A stretch of 9,711 bases of DNA. Source: Mycobacterium sp. (GTDB taxonomy: Bacteria; Actinomycetota; Actinomycetes; Mycobacteriales; Mycobacteriaceae). How positions within the stretch are numbered: position 1 is the stretch's first letter; each line of letters begins with the position of its first letter. Location of the stretch: assembly GCA_023264755.1 (NCBI GenBank), contig JAHFVB010000083.1:2466-12176 (forward strand), read 5' to 3'. This document shows positions 5,665-9,711 of this stretch, piece after piece. Under the pieces are notes generated by a model. That model was not told the origin of the DNA. It did not search any database and saw nothing but the letters and a program-made list of their open reading frames with translations. The position numbers and the translations under genes were made by a program.

Positions 5665-7860
5665 ATGGGCCCAATTCTTCGCTATGACCTCCCCGCGTCC
5701 CTCGTCGTGTTTCTCGTCGCCCTTCCGCTGTCACTGGGCATTGCGATCGCGTCGGGTGCACCGGCGCTCGCCGGCCTGATCGCCGCCGTGGTGGGCGGGA
5801 TCGTCGCTGGCGCCCTGGGCGGCTCCCCACTTCAGGTCAGCGGTCCGGCGGCGGGCCTCACCGTGGTGGTGGCCTCGCTGATCGCCGAGTTCGGTTGGAA
5901 GGTCACCTGCGCGATCACCGTCGCAGCCGGTGTCTTGCAGGTCCTCTTCGGATTGAGCCGGATCGCCCGGGCCGCGCTGGCAATCTCACCGGTCGTGGTC
6001 CACGCGATGCTGGCCGGCATCGGCGTGACGATCGCACTTCAACAAGCCCACGTCTTGCTGGGCGGCGAATCGCATAGCTCGGCCTGGCGCAACGTCACGG
6101 AGCTGCCTGCGCAGGTCCTGGACGCACACGGCCCGGGAGTCATTCTTGGCGGGCTCGTCATCGCCATTCTCGCAGGATGGCGATGGGTGCCGGGACGACT
6201 GGGGCGGCTGCCCGGCCCCCTGGTCGCCATCGTGGCTGCCACGACGGTGGCGGCGGTGTTCTCGTTCCCCGTGGAGCGGGTCAAACTGGACGGCTCACTC
6301 CTGGACGCGATCGCACTGCCAAGCCTTCCGGAGGGCAACTGGGGCGCGTTCGCGACCGGCGTGCTCACCGTCGCGTTGATCGCGAGCGTCGAGAGTCTGC
6401 TCTCCGCGGTGTCGGTCGACCGCATGCAGAACGGCCCGCGCACCAACTTCGACCGCGAACTGATCGGACAGGGCACCGCCAACATGGTGTCGGGCACCCT
6501 CGGCGGGCTCCCCGTCACCGGGGTCATCGTGCGGAGCTCGACGAACGTGAGCGCCGGAGCCCGCACTCGGGCCTCGGGGATCATGCACGGCGTCTGGGTA
6601 CTGGTCTTCGCGCTGCCCTTCGCAGGACTGGCCGAGCAAATTCCGATGGCCGCCCTCGCGGGTCTGCTCATCGTCATCGGCTTCCAGCTGGTCAAGCGTG
6701 CCCACATCGAAACTGCCCGGCGCACAGGCGATATCGCGGTCTACGGGGTCACCATCGGCGGGGTGGTGTTCCTCAACCTGCTCGAAGGCGTGTTGATCGG
6801 GCTGGCACTGTCGATCGCCCTGACGGTGTGGCGGGTGGTACGCACCCGGATCATGGCCGAACCCGTCGACGACAACACGTGGCGTGTGGTGATCGAGGGA
6901 TCCTGCAGCTTCCTGTCGCTCCCCCGGCTCACCAGTGTGTTGGCCTCGGTGCCACCCGGGACGAAGGCGACCGTCGAGCTCTCGGTCGACTTCATCGACC
7001 ACGCCGCCCACGAGGCGATCGAGGACTGGCGCCGCCAACACTGCGCCGGCGGCGGCACCGTCGACATCCACCAGCTCGGCTCGGTCGAGATGTCCAGCGC
7101 ACTCGACGGCCCACCCATCCGTGACATCCAAGGCATCGACGCCCGCTCCGGGGTCATGCCGTGGAGTTCCTGGCAGGGTGCCAGCACCAATGGCGAAGGC
7201 CCCCAAGCCGATTCCCCGACGGTCCTGAACGGCCTGGCGGTCTACCAACGCCGGACGGCACCGCACATGCGGCCGCACCTGGAGAAGCTGGCGCACGCAC
7301 AACAGCCGGAGTCGCTGTTCATCACCTGCACCGACTCCCGAATCGTGCCCAACGTCATCACCAGCAGCGGGCCCGGTGACCTGTTCACGGTGCGCAACGT
7401 CGGCAACCTGGTACCCGCGCACCAGCAGGATGCCTCCATCGAGGCCGCGATCGCCTTCGCAGTCGAAAAGCTCGAAGTGTCCTCGATCGTCGTGTGCGGA
7501 CACTCCAGCTGCGGAGCGATGAACGCCCTCATGGCAGGCAAGGCGCCGCGCACCCCGGGCGAGCATCAGCTGTCGACCTGGTTGGCCCACGGTGATCCCG
7601 CCCTGCAGGCGTTCGACGATGGGAATCACCCGGTGGCGCGGGCCGCCGCGCAGGCGGACTTCGGCTCGGTGGACCAACTCAGCATGGTCAACGTGGCGCT
7701 TCAGGTCGAAACCCTGATCGGCCATCCGCTGATCGCGGACGGATATCGGCGAGGGACCCTCGACGTGATCGGCGTCTTCTACGACATCCCCAGCGCCGCC
7801 GTGCTGCGCATCACGCCGACCAGCATCACCTCGTTCGAACTCGCGGCGAGCCACCGGTGA
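5665..7860 (+). CDS. SulP anion transporter fused to beta-carbonic anhydrase
   Basis: This 731-residue fusion resembles M. tuberculosis Rv3273. Residues 1-~395 are a SulP permease: LPASLVVFLVALPLSLGIAIASG (9-31), the conserved SGPAAGLTVVVA (59-70), VVHAMLAGIG (111-120), ALIASVESLLSAV (237-249) and repeated hydrophobic spans. Residues ~403-475 look like a degenerate STAS domain. After a linker, residues ~520-731 form a beta-class carbonic anhydrase with zinc ligands C555, H613 and C616 (CTDSR and CGHSSC) and the Asp/Arg pair D557/R559, so it should be active. The likely job is to import bicarbonate (or another anion) and interconvert it with CO2 at the inner membrane face; bicarbonate as substrate is inferred from the fusion. 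The ATG at 5665 has GAGGAG 16 bases upstream, which is too far. The best RBS, AGGAG at 5618-5622, is six bases before an in-frame ATT at 5629 that would add 12 residues. The gene is divergent from the two-component operon. Confidence 0.93.
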   Translation: MGPILRYDLPASLVVFLVALPLSLGIAIASGAPALAGLIAAVVGGIVAGALGGSPLQVSGPAAGLTVVVASLIAEFGWKVTCAITVAAGVLQVLFGLSRIARAALAISPVVVHAMLAGIGVTIALQQAHVLLGGESHSSAWRNVTELPAQVLDAHGPGVILGGLVIAILAGWRWVPGRLGRLPGPLVAIVAATTVAAVFSFPVERVKLDGSLLDAIALPSLPEGNWGAFATGVLTVALIASVESLLSAVSVDRMQNGPRTNFDRELIGQGTANMVSGTLGGLPVTGVIVRSSTNVSAGARTRASGIMHGVWVLVFALPFAGLAEQIPMAALAGLLIVIGFQLVKRAHIETARRTGDIAVYGVTIGGVVFLNLLEGVLIGLALSIALTVWRVVRTRIMAEPVDDNTWRVVIEGSCSFLSLPRLTSVLASVPPGTKATVELSVDFIDHAAHEAIEDWRRQHCAGGGTVDIHQLGSVEMSSALDGPPIRDIQGIDARSGVMPWSSWQGASTNGEGPQADSPTVLNGLAVYQRRTAPHMRPHLEKLAHAQQPESLFITCTDSRIVPNVITSSGPGDLFTVRNVGNLVPAHQQDASIEAAIAFAVEKLEVSSIVVCGHSSCGAMNALMAGKAPRTPGEHQLSTWLAHGDPALQAFDDGNHPVARAAAQADFGSVDQLSMVNVALQVETLIGHPLIADGYRRGTLDVIGVFYDIPSAAVLRITPTSITSFELAASHR

Positions 7861-7888
7861 GGGCCGACCTGCGAGGGCGGTCAGCCCT
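7860..7888. terminator. Shared hairpin between the convergent SulP and dehydrogenase genes
   Basis: GGGCCGACC (7861-7869) pairs with GGTCAGCCC (7879-7887) across a 9-nt loop, and 7860/7888 add an A-T pair. There is one C-A mismatch in the plus transcript, which becomes a G-U pair in the minus transcript, so the stem is continuous for the dehydrogenase mRNA. It touches both stop codons and fills the 20-bp gap between the genes. There is no U-run, so it would be a bidirectional I-shaped terminator. Confidence 0.5.
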
Positions 7889-8618
7889 GCACGGTGGGGC
7901 GGATGGTGATGTCGCCGATCTCGACGTCGTCGGGTTGTTCGATCGCGAATGCGATGGCCCTCGCGACGGCCTCCGGGGGTAGGCCGAATTCGTCCATGCC
8001 CCTCTGGATCTGCTCACGCAGCGCGGAATCGTCGATGGTGTCGCCGAGTTCGGTGCGGACGTAGCCGGGTGAGATCGACGTGGTGCGCACCACCCCGTCG
8101 ATCGACTCCTGGCGCAGCGCTTCCATGATCGTGCGGACCGCGTTCTTGGTGCCGGCGTAGACGGCCATGTTCGGCACGATCTTCAGGCCGGCGGTCGAGA
8201 CCGTCGTCACGAAGTGGCCGCGGCCCTGGCGACGGAACACCGGCATCGCGGCCGCGATCCCATGGAGGACTCCGCGCACGTTGACGTCGAGCATCGCCGA
8301 CCAGCCGTCCACGTCGCCGTCGGCCACGGGCCCGATCTTGCTGATGCCGGCATTGGAGATCAGCACGTCGAGCAGGCCGAACTCGTCGACCGTGCGATCG
8401 ACCAGCCGTTGCACGTCCTCGCGGCGCGTGACGTCGGTGGTGTGCACCAACACGCGCGCCCCGGTCGACCGCAGCTCGCTGGCTAGTTGCTCCAGCCGAT
8501 CGGTCCGGCGCGCACCGAGCACCACGGCGGCGCCGCGCTCACCCAGCATCCGGGCGGTCGCCTCGCCGATGCCGCTGCTGGCGCCCGTGATGGCGACCAC
8601 TTTGTCCGTCATGCTCAC
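7881..8618 (-). CDS. Classical short-chain dehydrogenase/reductase
   Basis: This 245-residue NAD(P)-dependent oxidoreductase is predicted to be cytosolic. The Rossmann motif TGASSGIG is at 11-18 and the structural NAG at 89-91. The catalytic tetrad is N113, S141, Y154 and K158 (YAGTK), all intact. R37/R38 after the second strand (LGARRTDRL) favour NADP(H). The length is standard for classical SDRs and it most resembles the broad YdfG-like oxidoreductase group. The substrate cannot be told from sequence and there is no pathway partner beside it. The GTG at 8618 overlaps the stop of a short upstream open frame as GTGA, as the kinase and regulator genes do; the ATG at 8612 is the alternative start. 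Neither has a strong RBS, which suits coupled initiation at GTG. It converges with the SulP gene and is divergent from the membrane protein gene. Confidence 0.9.
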   Translation of the reverse strand: MSMTDKVVAITGASSGIGEATARMLGERGAAVVLGARRTDRLEQLASELRSTGARVLVHTTDVTRREDVQRLVDRTVDEFGLLDVLISNAGISKIGPVADGDVDGWSAMLDVNVRGVLHGIAAAMPVFRRQGRGHFVTTVSTAGLKIVPNMAVYAGTKNAVRTIMEALRQESIDGVVRTTSISPGYVRTELGDTIDDSALREQIQRGMDEFGLPPEAVARAIAFAIEQPDDVEIGDITIRPTVQG

Positions 8619-8737
8619 CGGCCGGTGCCCAGCACGTTCTTGCCGCGCTCGTCGAGCTGGACTGCCTTCATCGTGGGCTGGGTCACGAGGGTTACGACTA
8701 CTTTGAGCAGACGGCTATTCCCGCCCGGCCGGTGAGC
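8613..8737. repeat. 13-bp perfect inverted repeats flanking the divergent promoter region
   Basis: CCGGCCGGTGAGC occurs on the plus strand at 8725-8737, and its exact reverse complement is at 8613-8625, 99 bp apart. The left copy sits within a perfect 12-bp palindrome CACCGGCCGGTG (8616-8627). Each copy contains a GTGAGC that is the possible GTG start of the gene reading outward. This could be a pair of operators controlling both genes, or a trace of duplicated start-region sequence. Confidence 0.45.
8615..8671 (-). CDS. Possible 18-codon leader ORF coupled to the dehydrogenase gene
   Basis: This open frame reads MKAVQLDERGKNVLGTGR and stops with a TGA that overlaps the dehydrogenase GTG start by four bases. 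Almost every codon ends in G or C, the usual mycobacterial bias, and most of it lies outside any other gene. No ribosome binding site is visible; an in-frame GTG at 8686 is an alternative start. It could be a translated leader peptide, or the remnant N-terminus of a zinc-type alcohol dehydrogenase, many of which begin MKAV. Whether it is translated is unproven. Confidence 0.3.
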   Translation of the reverse strand: MKAVQLDERGKNVLGTGR

Positions 8738-8761
8738 GGGGCCGTCCGTAGGGTGTCCGTC

Positions 8762-9406
8762 ATGAGCGATCGGCTGCCCGTGAGCGATCCGGCCACGCCG
8801 CAGCGTCGCTCGATGCGCCCCCTGTTCCAGACCATGGCGCTCGACGTCGCGCCTCCGCTGATCGCCTACTACGGGTTGCGGGCCGCCGGGGCGTCGGAGT
8901 ACGCCGCGCTGCTTTCGGCCACGGTGTTGTCTGGGGTGCGCGTCGTCTACGGCGTGGTGCGCAGCCGCCGGGTCGACCCGTTCGCCGCGTACCTGCTCCT
9001 GACGTTCGGCCTCAGCCTGGCCGTTGGGCTGTCCACCACCGATCCCAAGCTGATCCTGGTCGGCAATACGTTGGTCAACGGCATCGGCGGGCTGCTGTTC
9101 CTGGGCAGTTGCGTGGTCGGGACGCCGCTGACCCAGGTGGTCGGCGAGCGGTTCCGGTCGCCGGAGGACGCCGACCCCACCCCCGAACGGGCCCGGCGCC
9201 TCCGGCGGGTGCACGTTCAGCTTTCGGCGATGTGGGGCATCGGGTTGCTGGTCGAGGTGGCCATTCGGCTGGTGGTCATCGCCCGCCTCTCGGTGGATGC
9301 CGCCAACGGCGTGAGCTCGGCGATCACGTTCCCGGTGCTAGGGCTGCTGGTGTTGGCGACCGTGATCGTCGGCAAGCGGGCGGCGGCCGCCCAAGCGCCC
9401 GCATAG
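8762..9406 (+). CDS. VC0807-like multi-pass membrane protein
   Basis: This 214-residue integral membrane protein has about six hydrophobic spans: ~21-40, 45-67, 72-91, 96-118, 154-177 and 183-205. A charged cytoplasmic-type loop at 127-150 (GERFRSPEDADPTPERARRLRR) separates the first four spans from the last two. The start region RRSMRPLFQTMALDVAPPLIAYYGLR and the RSRRVDPFAAYLLL block match my memory of the uncharacterised VC0807 family, related to intracellular-septation-A-like proteins; no function is established. I choose the ATG at 8762, with AGGG (8750-8753) eight bases upstream. A GTG at 8732 in the same frame would add ten residues (MSGAVRRVSV). The gene is divergent from the dehydrogenase and 75 bp upstream of lon. 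No terminator is seen between it and lon, so some read-through into lon is possible. Confidence 0.8.
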   Translation: MSDRLPVSDPATPQRRSMRPLFQTMALDVAPPLIAYYGLRAAGASEYAALLSATVLSGVRVVYGVVRSRRVDPFAAYLLLTFGLSLAVGLSTTDPKLILVGNTLVNGIGGLLFLGSCVVGTPLTQVVGERFRSPEDADPTPERARRLRRVHVQLSAMWGIGLLVEVAIRLVVIARLSVDAANGVSSAITFPVLGLLVLATVIVGKRAAAAQAPA

Positions 9407-9422
9407 TCATCGGCCAGTCTTC

Positions 9423-9450
9423 GGGGAACAAACGACACCGCCCCATAGTT
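9423..9450 (+). promoter_or_regulatory. SigH/SigE-type ECF promoter upstream of lon
   Basis: GGGGAACA (9423-9430) is followed after 16 bases by AGTT (9447-9450). This is the same as GGAAC-N18-GTT, the pattern used by mycobacterial SigH/SigE and Streptomyces SigR. The predicted start near 9457 leaves a ~25-base leader with GGAGG before the lon ATG. The exact spacing and the downstream stress protease make this stronger than a random match. Confidence 0.6.
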
Positions 9451-9481
9451 GAGCGCATCAGGCTGAACTTTGGAGGAATGA

Positions 9482-9711
9482 ATGTCTGAAACCACAGCGA
9501 CGGCGCAGACCGTGCCCGTGTTGTTCGTCGGCGAGCCCGTCGTGCTGCCAGGAATGGTCGTGCCGATCGAGCTCGACGACGCAGCCAGGACCGCGGTCGA
9601 CGCCGCCCAGGCGAGCGACAGCGGAAAGCTGCTGATCGCGCCCCGCCTCGAGGACCGGTACCCCACCTACGGCGTGATCGCCTCGATCGTGCAGGTGGGT
9701 CACATCCCCGG
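9482..9711 (+). CDS. lon: ATP-dependent Lon protease (5' part only)
   Basis: The first 76 codons of endopeptidase La are present before the window ends. The protein begins MSETTATAQTVPVLFVGEPV, followed by LPGMVVPIELDDAARTAVDAAQ and GVIASIVQVGHIP, the signature of the Lon N-terminal substrate-recognition domain. The AAA+ and Ser/Lys protease domains lie off the right edge. Lon degrades damaged and short-lived regulatory proteins in the cytosol. GGAGG (9472-9476) is five bases before the ATG at 9482; an ATG at 9478 is out of frame and meets a stop after three codons. A SigH/SigE-type promoter is directly upstream. The presence of lon argues against M. tuberculosis, which lacks it, and fits rapid growers such as M. 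smegmatis. Confidence 0.92.
   Translation, partial: MSETTATAQTVPVLFVGEPVVLPGMVVPIELDDAARTAVDAAQASDSGKLLIAPRLEDRYPTYGVIASIVQVGHIP

Noticed and set aside
6295..7854. 519-codon open frame antisense to the SulP-carbonic anhydrase gene
   Set aside because: It is a long shadow caused by high G+C at third positions; its translation is Arg/His/Gly-rich without motifs, while the plus strand has full SulP and carbonic anhydrase signatures.
8672..9214. Antisense open frame over the VC0807-like gene, continuous with the short leader ORF
   Set aside because: The composition is low-complexity (Arg, Gln, His, Gly) and typical of a shadow frame. Only the final ~18 codons, outside the membrane gene, show real codon bias.
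9447..9470. Possible HspR (HAIR) or ClgR site before lon
   Set aside because: Only a GTTGAGC-like half site is present; there is no second arm at the right spacing and no GTTCGC-N5-GCG motif.

Overview
The window is high-G+C actinobacterial chromosome, almost certainly a rapidly growing mycobacterium (Mycolicibacterium-like). It opens in the tail of an antigen 85 mycolyltransferase, an enzyme confined to mycolic-acid bacteria. Its secreted and regulatory genes have a mycobacterial look. It closes in the start of a Lon protease gene; Lon is present in M. smegmatis but absent from M. tuberculosis.

Layout: (1) 2-490 (+), the 3' end of an antigen 85 gene of the C type, closed by a strong intrinsic terminator. 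(2) 581-1909 (-), an unusual single polypeptide joining a GNAT acetyltransferase domain to a classical AAA+ ATPase. (3) 2028-2258 (-) and 2692-2991 (+), two small exported proteins of unknown function, divergent around a 433-bp regulatory gap. (4) 2979-5245 (-), a two-component operon (OmpR/PhoB-type regulator, then sensor kinase) with GTGA stop/start coupling. The kinase end overlaps the end of the small exported gene tail to tail. (5) A 383-bp, comparatively A+T-rich divergent intergenic region carrying repeated GCAATTGC motifs and a plausible sigma-A promoter. (6) 5665-7860 (+), a SulP anion transporter fused to a beta-carbonic anhydrase (Rv3273-like), whose best ribosome binding site points to an ATT codon 36 bp upstream of the first ATG. 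(7) 7881-8618 (-), a classical short-chain dehydrogenase preceded by a possible 18-codon coupled ORF. (8) 8762-9406 (+), a VC0807-like multi-pass membrane protein. (9) 9482-end (+), the Lon protease N-terminus behind a strong SigH/SigE-type promoter match.

Most genes are single transcription units arranged divergently or convergently; only the regulator/kinase pair is a clear operon. The most functionally suggestive arrangement is the two-component operon facing the SulP-carbonic anhydrase gene across a motif-rich gap, which could mean CO2/bicarbonate, pH or anion homeostasis is under its control. That link is inferred from position only. I saw no RNA genes, CRISPR arrays, insertion sequences or phage genes. 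The window looks like ordinary chromosome with a few unusual proteins rather than a mobile island.
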